From NCBI GenBank assembly GCA_005765155.1, contig VCCP01000006.1, forward strand, positions 1,066,501 through 1,130,500: 64,000 bases of DNA, written 5' to 3'. A model generated the notes under the pieces. That model did no database searches and had not been told where the DNA came from. It was given only the letters and a program-made list of their open reading frames with translations. Both the position numbers and the translations under genes were made by a program. This document shows positions 20,908 to 32,260 of the stretch, in pieces (positions within the stretch are counted from its first letter, which is position 1; every line of letters starts with the position of its first letter). The DNA comes from Zelopaecilomyces penicillatus (Eukaryota > Ascomycota > Sordariomycetes > Hypocreales > Pseudodiploosporaceae).

Positions 20908-21842
20908 ATGGACTCTACCGATTTTGAGTGGTATCCGGGCAGGCTGCTGCAGGACCAGGATAAGCCGCCGGAATTCGCTTTGCTCATCCTGAATCAACCT
21001 CTCAGAAACGGTGTCGATCTGCGCCGGCTCTGGAGAAATTGTACGTAGTTGCTGATTGCATTGCTGTTTATTTTTGGGTTTTTCAATTCAGAATCTTAAA
21101 GCTAATATCAGTTTTTACTAAAAACAGCTTCTGTGCGTGTGGCCGCTGATGGCGGTGCCAACCGTCTCTACGAGCTATCCTCGTTTCAGGGAAAATTTGT
21201 GAGCTCATTTAAGGCCATGCTTCACCAGCAACGGAAACACGTATTCTAACCATCCCAAAGTCCAATTTGCAAGCCATTGTCGGGGACCTAGACTCCCTGA
21301 ACCCAGCAGTCAAAGACTTTTACGGATCCCAGCGCATCCCCGTCAACATCATCCACGACCCCGATCAGGAATCGACCGATTTCGGTAAAGCTATTGCCTG
21401 GATTCGTGAAACACAGCCAGCAGGCACCGATGTTGTTGCTCTCGGTGGCATAGGTGGCCGCGTCGACCAAGGCATCAGCCAGCTCCACCAACTGTACCTC
21501 TTCCAGCCAGATGCCACGTACTCCACAGGTCGTGTGTATCTCTTGTCCAGCTCCAGCCTGACTTTCCTACTGAAAGCAGGCAAACACCGTATCCACGTTC
21601 GGGAGGAAGGCGAGAGCGAAGTATTCGGGAAACACGTCGGCATCATTCCGCTTCAGGAGCCGAGCCAGATCACCACACAGGGGTTGGAATGGGACGTGAC
21701 TGACTGGGACACGAGGATTGGTGGTAAGATTAGTACAAGTAACCATGTCAGGCCGGAAACGAAGTATGTAGAGGTCGCGACAACAAAGGACGTTCTGTTC
21801 ACGATAGCGCTACGTCAAGTCGATGGCGATGATGACGGATAG
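20908..21842 (+). CDS. THI80: Thiamine pyrophosphokinase
   Basis: Exons 20908-21040, 21128-21198 and 21261-21842 join to 261 residues. Hallmarks of the family are present in order: RVAADGGANRLYEL (residues about 48-61), AIVGDLDSL (about 71-79), the STDFGKAI diphosphate-binding segment and GGIGGRVDQGISQLHQL near residues 121-137. The C-terminal domain is the beta-sandwich with a strand ending in VLFTIAL. The enzyme transfers pyrophosphate from ATP to thiamine, making thiamine diphosphate in the cytosol. The last intron has an AAAG acceptor, the only slightly weak junction; it gives KF-SNLQAIVGD in frame. Convergent with BOS1, with only 136 bases between the stop codons. Confidence 0.93.
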
Positions 21843-21978
21843 CTGTGTACGTTGTTCGATAGCAAAAACATAATTGATTTACCCTCGCTTGTCCAAGCCC
21901 AAAACCTTGGGTTTCCCTTAAAACGCCTCGCTGGTACCAGATGCCACACTGCGCCATTCTCTCGTCATGGCGCTTTGA

Positions 21979-22765
21979 CTATCGCAGAAAGTGAAGAACA
22001 AGCCAGCAAAACAAGAAAAAGACGACGACCCCAGCAAAGAATATCCACTTGTCTTCACGGGCTCGCCGTTCCACCATGCGAATAGTGTCGCCACTCACTC
22101 CGAGGGTATTTCCCACGCTGTAGAGTCTCTTTTGCGTGCTCTTGAGCATCTCCCGTTGCTGGCCCAAGTCACCCAACACAGCCTGACCCCTCGCAATGTA
22201 ATCGTCCAATGCGTGGTTCGTATTGGAAAAGAAGTTCGCCTCGCGAAAAGCATGGTTTTCGCGCAACTCGTCAGCGGAGCCCGTCGTCAGCTGCTCGCTC
22301 TGCTGAGCCGTGTGTCGCGGTTGAAATGATGAATGTGTCGTTGTTGAAGAAGAGCCTGCGTAGGGGTTCTCTGGTGTAGCATTGTAGGGTCGTCGGCCTA
22401 GCAGCTCTGACCTGTTTCTGCTGTGCTGTGCCTCCTCCCGAGCTTTCTTGAGCACGTCGAGCTGCGTGCGGAATGCGGATAGATCTTCTCGGAAATTCTT
22501 GATGCGGGTGAAAGCTTCCTCCTTCTTCTTTGTCACAAGCTCTTGGCGCGCAAGGCCGTTGTACTCGTCGAGGGATTTGGTAAAAGATGATAGAGATGCC
22601 GACACATTGCCAATATGCGCCGGGGTGAGCTGGTCCTTGGCCTCGAGATCGGTCAGTTCGCTGCGAATGGATTTGCTCTGCCGCAGGGCAGAGTTATAGG
22701 CGACATTCTACAATTGTCAATTAGTAGATGCAAAACTGCGCACTAGAAAAATGATTAATTACCAT
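21979..22765 (-). CDS. BOS1: ER-Golgi SNARE Bos1
   Basis: Coding exon 1 is only the ATG (22765-22763); the intron 22762-22708 starts GTAATT, has a CTACTAAT branch sequence and ends TAG; exon 2 is 22707-21979. The product has 243 residues and starts MNVAYNSALRQS, as in Bos1 proteins. Residues about 5-110 are the helical N-terminal domain, then a Ser/Thr-rich linker, a SNARE motif (about residues 155-215, ending in the segment with LKSTQKRLYSVGNTLG) and a C-terminal tail anchor (WIFFAGVVVFFLFCWLVLHF). Bos1 is the Qb-SNARE of ER-derived COPII vesicles that fuse with the early Golgi. No other in-frame ATG exists near the beginning, which supports the start-codon exon. Confidence 0.92.
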
Positions 22766-23466
22766 TTTGATCGCACTTATTACGGCAATTGGGAGATGGT
22801 TGTGTGAGGAACACCATTCTCAACTTACATCATCGTATTAGTGACCTTGATAGAGGCCACATCACTGAAAAATGTCGGGATCGGAAGATCTTGTCCGCCG
22901 CCAATACCGAGCCCGTAAGGCAAGTCGCCATGGTTCATCCCTCTGCTGTCTCAGTCTCTACATGACAATAACCACAAAATGTCTTACGTGGTATGGACAT
23001 TATTCAAACGGAAAGCGATTCTACTTCATTTTGTATAGCGACCCAGACATCAACCCTACCGTGCGTCATCATGAATGTCGCATAACTCCACAATGCGGAC
23101 TTCACCAGGCCGACATCGAACATCAACCCTGACGTTCGAGCCCTCTCACGCATGGAATTAGTAACTAACCGTCTCGGAAATAACCTCCAACTCGACGTGG
23201 CCCAGTGAAATACCGGCTTTTCACAAGATAATCATGGCGGGGATTGGTCAGTGGATTTTGACCGGTCGACTCTCGGCCGAGGATATTTGCCGAGATCGGC
23301 ACCGATCCGGCTCTGATTGCCGGAAATGCCCTGTAACGGATCCTTCATTGCTGTAATGGTTTCTACATTGCTCATACGGACGTTAGATATATAAACGTAT
23401 CTGCCATGTAGATGTTTGTGATACTTTGAAACGTGAAAGTAAACATGTCAACAACCCAATATCGAG
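22766..23466. other. Divergent promoter BOS1 / DHA1 transporter
   Basis: No firm gene. An ATG at 22872 begins a short frame (MSGSEDLVRRQYRARKA) followed by a GTAAGG donor-like sequence, but I found no continuation in frame. TATATAAA at 23388-23395 belongs to the transporter promoter. Confidence 0.4.
23388..23395 (+). promoter_or_regulatory. TATA box of DHA1 transporter
   Basis: TATATAAA lies 72 bases before the ATG at 23467, a usual spacing for an inducible fungal promoter. Confidence 0.55.
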
Positions 23467-25050
23467 ATGATGAGCTCTTCGACGCATGAGACTAAGACAG
23501 ACGACCAACATCGCCCCTCGGGTGACAACGTGTCAGACCATCTCCATGCGGCGACAGATGAGGATGCTGAAAAGCAGCCTATTCCAGTCCAAGCAGATAA
23601 ACCTCCGCCATATACAATCTTCACAACGCGGCAAAAGCAAATGCTTACACTCGCCGCCGCTTTTACAGCCCTCTTCTCACCATTATCAGCCCAAACATAT
23701 CTACCAGCATTGCCTCTTCTCTCCAATGATCTCCACGTATCAAGCACGCAAATCAACTTGACCATCACAACATACATGATCTTCCAGGGCATTGTACCCA
23801 TGTTCATCGGCTGTCTGGCTGATAGCGGTGGCAGACGGCCAGCTTACATGGGCTGCTTTGTGGTTTATATTGCCGCCAACATCGGTCTTGCGCTTGCTCC
23901 AAACTATGGTTCTATTCTGGGGCTTCGGTGTCTTCAGTCTGCGGGATCAAGCAGCACCGTGGCATTATGTTCGGCTGTGGTTGCTGATATCATCACGTCG
24001 GCGGAGAGAGGGCAGTACATAGGTTTGACAGTTGTGCCTACTGTTCTTGGCCCAGCGATAGGACCAGTAATCGGAGGTCTCCTTGCGGAACACTTCGGTT
24101 GGAGGTCTATCTTCTGGTTTCTTGCCATTCTGGCCGGAGTCACAATCGTCCTCATAGGATTGTTCATGCCCGAAACATGCCGCCATATTGTCGGTGATGG
24201 TTCCACCATTCCTCCTCCTTTATACCGTTCTGGTCTGCAAATATTGAAATATCGACAACATGGCTCCAAAGACGCTCAGAAACACAAAGGAGAGTTCAAA
24301 TTCAAGCCTCCGAATGTCTTGTACTCTTTGATCTTACTATCCGAAAAGGAAACCGCACTGCTCTTGATATCAAGCAGCTTCGTTTTTGCAGGCTTTTATT
24401 GCATTTCAACTGCTATGCCAACCCTCTTACATGATCGATACGGCTTCGATGAGACTCATGTTGGACTCATGTATCTACCCCTTGCCATCGGGTCTATATT
24501 TGCCGCCATCATTGCCGGGCCATTTATGAACCGGAACTACAACAAACACTGTACGAGACTAGGCATCCCCCACGATCGTAGTCGACAACAAGACCTATCC
24601 GAATTTCCAATTGAGCGAGCTAGATTAGAAATCGGGATGCCATGTCTGGCTCTTGCGGGCACCAGTCTTATTGCATGGGGTTGGGCAATGCATGTTACGG
24701 CTCATGTCGCCGTGCTGTGTGTCACAAGCGGTTTGCTGGGAGTAGGAATGATTGGGTTCAACAACACGAGCAGTGTTCTGCTTGTTGATCTACACCCTGG
24801 AAAAGCTGGTACAGCTACTGCGTCGAACAACCTCACCAGATGCCTCTTAGGAGCGGGTGCTAGCGCAGCAACTATCCCAATGATAAACTCAATGGGGGTA
24901 GGTGGCACCTTTTCATTACTAGGTGGTCTGTATTTCTTCTGCTTCGGACCGTTGCTTACCATTATGTTCATGGGCAAGCGGTGGAGATCAGAACTAGCGA
25001 GAAAGCGAGAGTGTCAGCAAAAACAAAAGGAGACTCATGCATCAGATTGA
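23467..25050 (+). CDS. MFS drug:H+ antiporter, DHA1 (Qdr-like)
   Basis: A single exon of 527 residues (a second ATG follows directly at 23470). About 60 polar residues precede 12 predicted helices. Motif A of the major facilitator superfamily is seen as GCLADSGGRRPAY after helix 2, and the antiporter motif C as GPAIGPVIGGLL in helix 5; WRSIFWFLAI follows, as in polyspecific Qdr-type exporters. A central hydrophilic loop of about 70 residues separates the halves. Likely a plasma-membrane exporter of small toxic compounds or metabolites. It lies 411 bases upstream of a co-oriented P450 gene, an arrangement common in detoxification or small secondary-metabolism loci. Confidence 0.9.
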   Translation: MMSSSTHETKTDDQHRPSGDNVSDHLHAATDEDAEKQPIPVQADKPPPYTIFTTRQKQMLTLAAAFTALFSPLSAQTYLPALPLLSNDLHVSSTQINLTITTYMIFQGIVPMFIGCLADSGGRRPAYMGCFVVYIAANIGLALAPNYGSILGLRCLQSAGSSSTVALCSAVVADIITSAERGQYIGLTVVPTVLGPAIGPVIGGLLAEHFGWRSIFWFLAILAGVTIVLIGLFMPETCRHIVGDGSTIPPPLYRSGLQILKYRQHGSKDAQKHKGEFKFKPPNVLYSLILLSEKETALLLISSSFVFAGFYCISTAMPTLLHDRYGFDETHVGLMYLPLAIGSIFAAIIAGPFMNRNYNKHCTRLGIPHDRSRQQDLSEFPIERARLEIGMPCLALAGTSLIAWGWAMHVTAHVAVLCVTSGLLGVGMIGFNNTSSVLLVDLHPGKAGTATASNNLTRCLLGAGASAATIPMINSMGVGGTFSLLGGLYFFCFGPLLTIMFMGKRWRSELARKRECQQKQKETHASD

Positions 25051-25461
25051 AAGATGAGTATAATCTCTGTAATTCTAAATTTTCACATTCAGCATTCCCC
25101 TCCGCCTTTAATATTACTAGAACGAGCGTTGCATTTATAGAACAGTTTCTGCCATAAAATCCTATTTGGTGTGATAAAAAATGTATGTGTAGGGTAGCCA
25201 AACGTATCGTTTTAGTACATGAGATCGATAAAAAGAACAACCCCGCTACTGCGGCACCATTTTGTCCTCGATGATATTGCAATAAGCTGGCTTCTAGACT
25301 TGCTCGAGAATCGCAAAGTGGACTAACCTCAGCACGTTCGGTTAATGGTCAAGGGTAATATCGAGACTGCCATCGCTATTCCCCGCCAATCCCCACGACC
25401 AAAGGCTGTGATTCAAACTCCTTGAATGATAAATGATCTAAATGTCTGCACCAAGATCAAG
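25051..25461. other. Intergenic, transporter to P450
   Basis: Contains the 3' untranslated region of the transporter and the P450 promoter. An upstream ATG at 25426 is in frame with the P450 and would add 12 residues. Confidence 0.5.
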
Positions 25462-27325
25462 ATGTCGTCAAGATTCTTTTCGCCTGCGGCAGCCGGGCTG
25501 ATAGGGCTGATCACCCGCATTTTGATCACTAGTTTTGTCGCAATAGCCATACCTCTTCTAGCCGTTGCTGCATATCGGCTACTCCTCCACCCACTGTCTC
25601 AGGTTCCAGGACCCAAATACGCGGGTGTGTCCAACATTTGGCTCGCATATCAAGTCCGTAATGGACGCACAGTCGAGCTAGGAAAAGAACTCCACCGCAG
25701 ATATGGCGAGATGGTGCGAGTTGGACCAAACGAGGTGTGGTTCAGCAGCAAGGAGGCATTTGACATCATTTACAGTATGTGATTTGGGAAATCCCCTTTC
25801 CAAAATCCCAATTTGATGAAATGAGACCAAAACCTAATCCATTTTTTTTTTCAGACACAACCAGAGGATATGAAAAGTCTGACTTTTATCGTGTGACACC
25901 CAGCACCACGCTTTAATGGAGACATTGCTGACATGACATAACCCATAGTTGCGACAGCTCTCAATAAGCCGCATGTAGATTGGCTTCTGACATCCCACGT
26001 CTCGGACAATTTGGATCTCCTCTCTGAACTGGATCTCAAGCGCTATCGACTTCAGCGGCGTTTAATTGGACGCGTATATCAGACCGCGAATCTTTTGAAG
26101 CTTGAAGCCGGCATAGATGTCGTTCTGAACCATGCAATTGCTAGGCTGGAGGCCCAGCAGGGCGCTGAAGTTGAGTTGAAGGAATGGATGCACATGATTG
26201 TTGTTGAGTGCCTCGGGGCTTGTGTGTTGTCGTGGTCCCCAGGAATGCTGAAAAGCGGAACGGACTGGGGGACGAGTTCTCACAGCTACATGAGCTGGAG
26301 ACGTAAAAGCGTTCTTGGCTTGTTCCCAGGGATGACAAAGTTGGGGTTTTGCTCCCGTACACTCGACCGAGCATTCAGTAACCTGTGGGGCTTGACGTTT
26401 GGTATCCCTGAAAACTTCAAACCTTTCTTTCCTGTATGACTATACACATTCTGTCTTCTATTTCTTTGAGAGTTGATTTCCAGGTTGACTAACAGTTTCG
26501 TAGGAAGTGGGCAAACGTATATCTAGAAGGCTACGTGTGGCATTGAAACCCAAGGGAACACCAAAACAGTCAAAGGATGAACGAGATGATATTCTTACCG
26601 ACCTGATCCAGCTTCACAAGGACAAATCTGAGTTTACAGAGACGTACTTGCGGAAAATGGCCGTCACCAACTTCGGCGCCGGTCACGAAACCATGGCTGC
26701 GACATTGACGTCGGTTCTTGCCATGATTGGCACACACAAAGATGTACAAAAGCGAGTGACGGAGGAGATTCGCAATGCTAGAAACCCTACAGCGTACACA
26801 AACGCCACTCAATTGCAGTACACGCGCGCCGCAACCAAAGAGGCCATGCGTATCCACCCAGTCATTAGCATGTCTCTCCCGCGCGTCGTTCCCGCAGGCG
26901 GGATGCAGCTTCAAAATCACTTCTTCCCAGCCGGCACTACAGTTGGATGCAACCCGGTGGCGCTGCATAGGAATGAAGCGATATGCGGTCCGGAACCCGA
27001 GTTGTACAACCCAGGACGCTGGCTTGGCGCGGATGCAACTCACCAGGCACAAGTGCGAGTAATGGAGCGCTACAGCCTGAACTGGGGAGGTGGTTCCAGG
27101 ACATGTCCCGGACGGAATCTGGCTGAGTTGGTGGTATGTAAAGTAGTACCAGCCTTGCTTGAGCGATTTGATATCGAAGTGACGATGCTTCCTGAAAGCG
27201 GCAGGCCGTCATATTTCTTATCTATGCTAACGGGAGCCAAGGCCCGTTTTCTTCTGCCCCTGTCTTCTAGGCAAGGCTGCGGCCAAGCAGACAAGACGGG
27301 TTCGGCTGCCGGTACGCGGGAATAA
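25462..27325 (+). CDS. Cytochrome P450 monooxygenase
   Basis: Four exons, 25462-25774, 25855-25890, 25949-26433 and 26504-27325, join to 551 residues. The second exon has only 36 bases. Residues about 8-35 form the N-terminal membrane anchor of an ER P450, followed by the proline hinge LSQVPGPKYAG. The I-helix oxygen-binding motif is AGHETMAAT, the K-helix ExxR is KEAMR, and the heme loop is NWGGGSRTCPG with the axial Cys at residue 479. The canonical phenylalanine of FxxGxRxCxG is a tryptophan here. The start at 25462 places the anchor at the N-terminus; an in-frame ATG 36 bases upstream is the alternative. Substrate is unknown. Pairing with the adjacent DHA1 exporter suggests detoxification or a small metabolite pathway; this is inference. 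Confidence 0.88.
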
Positions 27326-29246
27326 AATCGATGGGCTATAATTAATGCATAAGTATCTTGAGGCGTGCCTTGGCTTGCCCCCATACTACAGGCTGGACGG
27401 AACCACCAGGGTTAGAAGGTGGAAGGCGTCTAGAAGCAAGCAATTGCAAGTTACGCCAGTTGCACCTTGAGCTGGGAGAGCAAGCTGGGCATGAACGAGT
27501 ATCTGGGCGCCATGACTTGGACAAGTCGAAAAAAAAAACGCCAAGCGCCATAATCGGGGGGGAGGGCCAAGACATGTCAAGTTATTGAGAACCTGTCTGT
27601 AGCTTGGATAGGCAATATTCGGGAGCGCACTCATCCCAACTATCTGGGTGTTGTTACTCGTCCACGGGATGGGGGCTCTAACTCCTAGAATCCTACCTAT
27701 GTATCTAAATACTAAATAGCTCACTGAACTAATCGAGCAGGCGAGTGAGTCCTCTTGTTTGTGCTCGAAATAGTAACTACCTGGTCTCCCACTAAACTTC
27801 GTGCCTGTTAACGACACCAGGTGTGCACATGCCCATCTGTACACCCAAAATTGGTTGTGGATCAGCGCGAGCATCCTGGAATTGCTTTTAGTGGGTAAGC
27901 TTACCCCGGCCAGAATTATCGATTGGGATGGTACCCGGGGGACCTTTTCTTTTCAGCTGCGTTGGCAGTGAGGGCATTGTGTCGCCTCGGCATCGTTTGC
28001 TGCGACGTTCGCATCCATCAGGTGCCTTTTGGCAGTCTTGGCAGCCTATCACTGAATCCCCCAACTGCCCGTTCTGTAAGCCTTTGCCTGGACGGAGCTT
28101 TCCCTCATCCACAGCCAAGAACATCTTGCATCTACCTTGCAGTCAAAATCGCGGGTTCACTGGCGGCGATGTTAAGATGCACCTAACTCATATTACCAAA
28201 TAATACCATCTCAGGCTTGGGTTCGCCTCATCCTTAGGCCACAAACTAAAAGGCCCAAGATCCAAAATGCCAGGACCCCCCAGCTGTTGTTCTCTACTCC
28301 ATCGAACGAGCGAGCCTCCAAACGAAGAGGAACGGAGGGGAAGTGGGATAGGGATGGGGGCATTACCAGGGCCAAGGATAAGAGCAGGGGAGGGGGCCAC
28401 ACTGCTGCTTCTAGACGCCAAGAATAAGCTCATGGGGGTGTGGGGCAACGCTAGGGCATCCAGCACCGTTCGAGAAGCGCCGGCGGATCTGCAGACCCTG
28501 TCTGCTCTTTCGATGAGGACTTCGAATGCTTGTGTTGTGTGACTGCAAGCTGCCCAAGCGCCATTTGCCCCCCCTCACCCACTGAAGCGGGGGGTGTAGT
28601 CATTAATTAGTGGTGTTGGTAACAATTATGTATTGATGATGATAGGGTCGGTTCATCTTTGTCTCTCACGGGCTGGCTGGTTGTTTTCTGATCCAGAAGG
28701 GCACAGTGATCCAACTGGTGATTGTCCTGAGTTCTAGCGCCAACAAAGGGTCCCCCCCGCCCCGGACTTTACGAGCATGGCTTGCCCACCATTTCTCAAA
28801 TCAAATCACAATGATGTACTCGTATCCGTCAAGCGACAACGAGGGCCCAGCCGTCTCTGCCACAGGACTAGAAGCCTACCTGTACGAGTAGGCTATTCGG
28901 CCGATTTTCCAAAGAAGGATATTGAGAGTACCTGCACGTAATCAGTAAAAACAGAGGAAATGGGTCAGTTAAGCTGGCCGTTGCTCGGTACATTGGAACA
29001 GGCTGTTGGGTTTGGCGTTGAAGGTCGGATTTGCGGGACGCCCCACAGTCTAATTTACGCTGATAAGGTGATGCATGCTCCCACAGTCCTACTAGGTAGG
29101 TACACTACTAGGTCAGTGCTTGTCCTTTGTTTGCTTGCGGAGAAGGTACCTGAAATAGGACCTAATAAACTAAGAATAACAAGGCAACAAGGTCTGGAGA
29201 TGGAAACACAGCTCTCCAGGATCAGAGCATGGCAATTTCACTGGCG

Positions 29247-29430
29247 ATTGGCTAGGGCCACAGTGAAGAGGCAGCTGGCCAATAATAGGCGAGACAGGAT
29301 TGGCTGACCGTTTGGCTCATCCGGCCCCCTTGACTTTCGACCTGGTGCACCAAGACGGACACAGATTGGCCAACACATCAGCTTGCTGCGCTAGAACTTA
29401 GAAGCACCGAAGAAAACCAGGCTGGCCAAT
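29247..29430. promoter_or_regulatory. Cluster of five CCAAT boxes
   Basis: ATTGG at 29247-29251, CCAAT at 29279-29283, ATTGG at 29299-29303 and 29365-29369, and CCAAT at 29426-29430. Four of the five are in a GGCCAA- or TTGGC-type context. CCAAT is bound by the Hap2/3/5 (CBC) complex. No gene start is nearby, so the target is unknown. Confidence 0.4.
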
Positions 29431-32156
29431 CAGTCATGGTCCCAAAGCACCATTATCGATGGCTGACCTTTTGTTGATCTTCAGCCAAGCCTTGTCCGAA
29501 AGACGCCTCCCCCAGGAAAAAGGCCATCTTTATCCGCCTCTGCCCGAGGGAGAGAAAGCCTGACATGGAGGAACAAAGGACCATGACTAGTTCTTGGGAA
29601 TTGGCCGGAGTTCAAGGCGTGACTTTCCCCAAGTTTAGAAAGGCTTCTCCTCCCACAAGTTGCCTTAGTCGCTGTGGGGGGTTCTGTAGCCGAAGCAATG
29701 GTACGACCATTATTCATTCCCGCGGCAGATTCGTCAAAGAGCAAGGTGCCAAGGGCGACGACTCCATCCATCCGTCCTCCATGATATCCACACTGCCAAC
29801 AGGCTCAGGTCCAACACTCCGGAAATGTTGCCGCACCCTATTAATTAGTGTGACTAAAGACCTCTCCTCATGGGTTGATGTTGCCCTGCCCATGGGGATT
29901 CTGATCATCAAGGGATAGGGGGGAAGTCACTGGATTGCCCCTCCCCCAAAAACCGTAGTCTCTAATTACAGAGGCTGCTCCACAAATCCCCCGGGGACGC
30001 GGGGATGCCACACGTGCATCGCTGCAAAGGGTGCGAGTGGAAGTGACACATGTTTTGGGGTCTCAATGCTTCTTTCTGCCAGGTTACATTTGGCCGGCCT
30101 GGAGTGACAGGCAGGCATCCGCGCGTCAACGCGAGAGAGTCCCGTGTTGCGCCCTGTTTTGCCTGTGTACTCTATGCGATTTAATTAGTGAACCCGAGGG
30201 AACGGCCAACGGCGAGGCCATGGCGGCGATGGCCATCATTTCGCCGACAGGGACGCAAAAATACTCGGGGAGGCAGACTCATTTCGCCATATCGAGATTT
30301 GACACGATCGTTCATGCACAGGATTCTTCTTGGCCGCTTGGCCACAGCCTGTCTGTGACCAGCGCCAGCTTTCCAACATACCCTCATCACGCCACCCGCC
30401 CCCTGTGCTTGGCAACGAACAAGTGACCAGATTGGATTGACCTTGGGAGTGCACACCCAACAACAAGACGGAGCAAAAAGCTTTTAGTGGCTTGTCTACC
30501 TGTACTTTCTACTGGCCGCAGCGTTTTCACAGCCAAGCCGGGTTGGCTCTCCGAAAAGGCTTGAGGCGTTGGGGCGTCGAGCCGTGAGGTGAGTGGCTGG
30601 CTTTCGGGTTTTCCGACCAAGTTTTTTTTTTTTTATTAGACTTGTCATCATAATCCTTCTTTCTGTGCTTCTTTTTCAAGCCACACAACGCCGACCGAAC
30701 ATCGCGGCGCAATCCAACGTAGGATATGTTTTGGCTTCTCACAACAGCGCGCGTCTGAATGAGACAAAGAGAGAAACGCTCCGCCACCAGGAGATGGCGT
30801 GCTGCGGCTCTCGGCGGACCCGGACAGCTCCATCCATTGCAGCCCACCGAGGTAAATCACACACAGCGTAGTCACAACGTAACTCCAGCGCCAATCCCCA
30901 GACACAGCCCGTACTGGCCTCCAGCCAAAATGCGACGGTCCAGCAGCTCAGTGTAACCAACCTAAATCCAGCCTGCAGCAACCTAAGCTTAAAAAAAGTG
31001 GACAAGTTACTGCTGTCTGTTTTACTTTACACAGGTGCATCCCGTACAGTATTCCGTACATACCCACGCGATGTACAATGAGGCGAATGCGATATGGGCA
31101 CTGATACCATTTTCTTGGTTGATATGCCTGCTTTTTGCTCTTTTGTCTGGCTTAGTTTGTTTTGGTGGCTTTTCCTCCCTTGGGTCATGGTGCCACCGTT
31201 TCGTCTGGAGCTCAAGCCTTTTCGTTCTGCCGCGTGAAAGGTAGCGGCTCGCCCAAGTTGGCTCTGCCGTGCGAACAAACGCAAGCACCTTGAGCGAACC
31301 TCAGCCTGGCCGGGACTGGACAGAGAGTTTACGGGTTGCATGCCCGTTGCAATAATTGCGCCCAACACAGGGTTGCCACTTGCCGGACCCGGCCGAGAAA
31401 GGGATCTCACCCATAATCCTTCCGGCTAGTCCTCCGGTGACTTTCTGCATCTACGGCTCTCATAAGATGAATGAATAATCCTCGCCTGTCGTAACGGTTA
31501 TCATGGTGTTGTCGTAGTCATGTAATTGCGTTTGCCCCCCACTCTGGCGACCTCCACCTGCTCCGGGGCTAGACCGAAGATAACGCAAGCAACAGAAGGT
31601 TTAGCCGTAATCTTCATGGCATCTGTCGCTGCTATCTCGGCAAACTTTTCGTTTTCTGTGCTTTGTCCCTTTGAGGAGAAAATGCGTTTTTGACAGTTTG
31701 ATCGGAGGCCCCGCTGGTACCCATGTCATCCCAGCAAGCACTTCATCACATGGGTGGAATGGGGATTTCGCACACAAAATCGCTAGCACGGAATATCTAG
31801 CTTATGTTGCCTGAGATTTTTCCCACTGCACGGATGCACTGGTATCTGTGCAACACACACTGGCGCTGGGAGATGACAACGAGTGAGTCAGGCGTCCACG
31901 GACCGAGGCTTTGACGCACAGCATATCAAGAGATGAACGCTTATTAAACGTCGTAACAAATCATGACTATGCAAATTGTGCTTGGTGATTTTGCGGAGAC
32001 TTGGAGCCGCCACTTTGTCAATAATCTTTGATGTTTGTTATGAACACGAAGGCGTAAAATCTGCCTAGGCAGCCAACCTGACCTTGACCTTCTCAGACGA
32101 GCCCATAACTGCGACAAAGGAAGGAGATGTGGAATGGGATGGGATGGACCTGCCTG

Positions 32157-32260
32157 ACCTACCTACTTCTTGCCTTGAAGAGGTCCATAGCACCTACTAC
32201 CTCACCTACCGCATTTTAGGTAATTACCTACGAAAGTAGATACTAGTAGGTAGGTAGGTA
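32157..32260. repeat. ACCTAC / TAGGTA palindromic cluster
   Basis: ACCTACCTAC (32157-32166), ACCTAC (32192-32197 and 32204-32209), a perfect 14-bp palindrome TAGGTAATTACCTA (32217-32230) and GTAGGTAGGTAGGTA (32246-32260). The left copies are complementary to the right ones, so the segment could fold as an inverted repeat. Confidence 0.6.

Noticed and set aside
20908..21127. Thiamine (TPP) riboswitch in the thiamine pyrophosphokinase gene
   Set aside because: No match to the conserved TPP aptamer core was recognised in the leader or first intron.
22872..23132. Short frame MSGSEDLVRRQYRARKA with a donor-like GTAAGG
   Set aside because: No acceptor downstream gives a longer in-frame product and the unspliced frame has no protein-like features.
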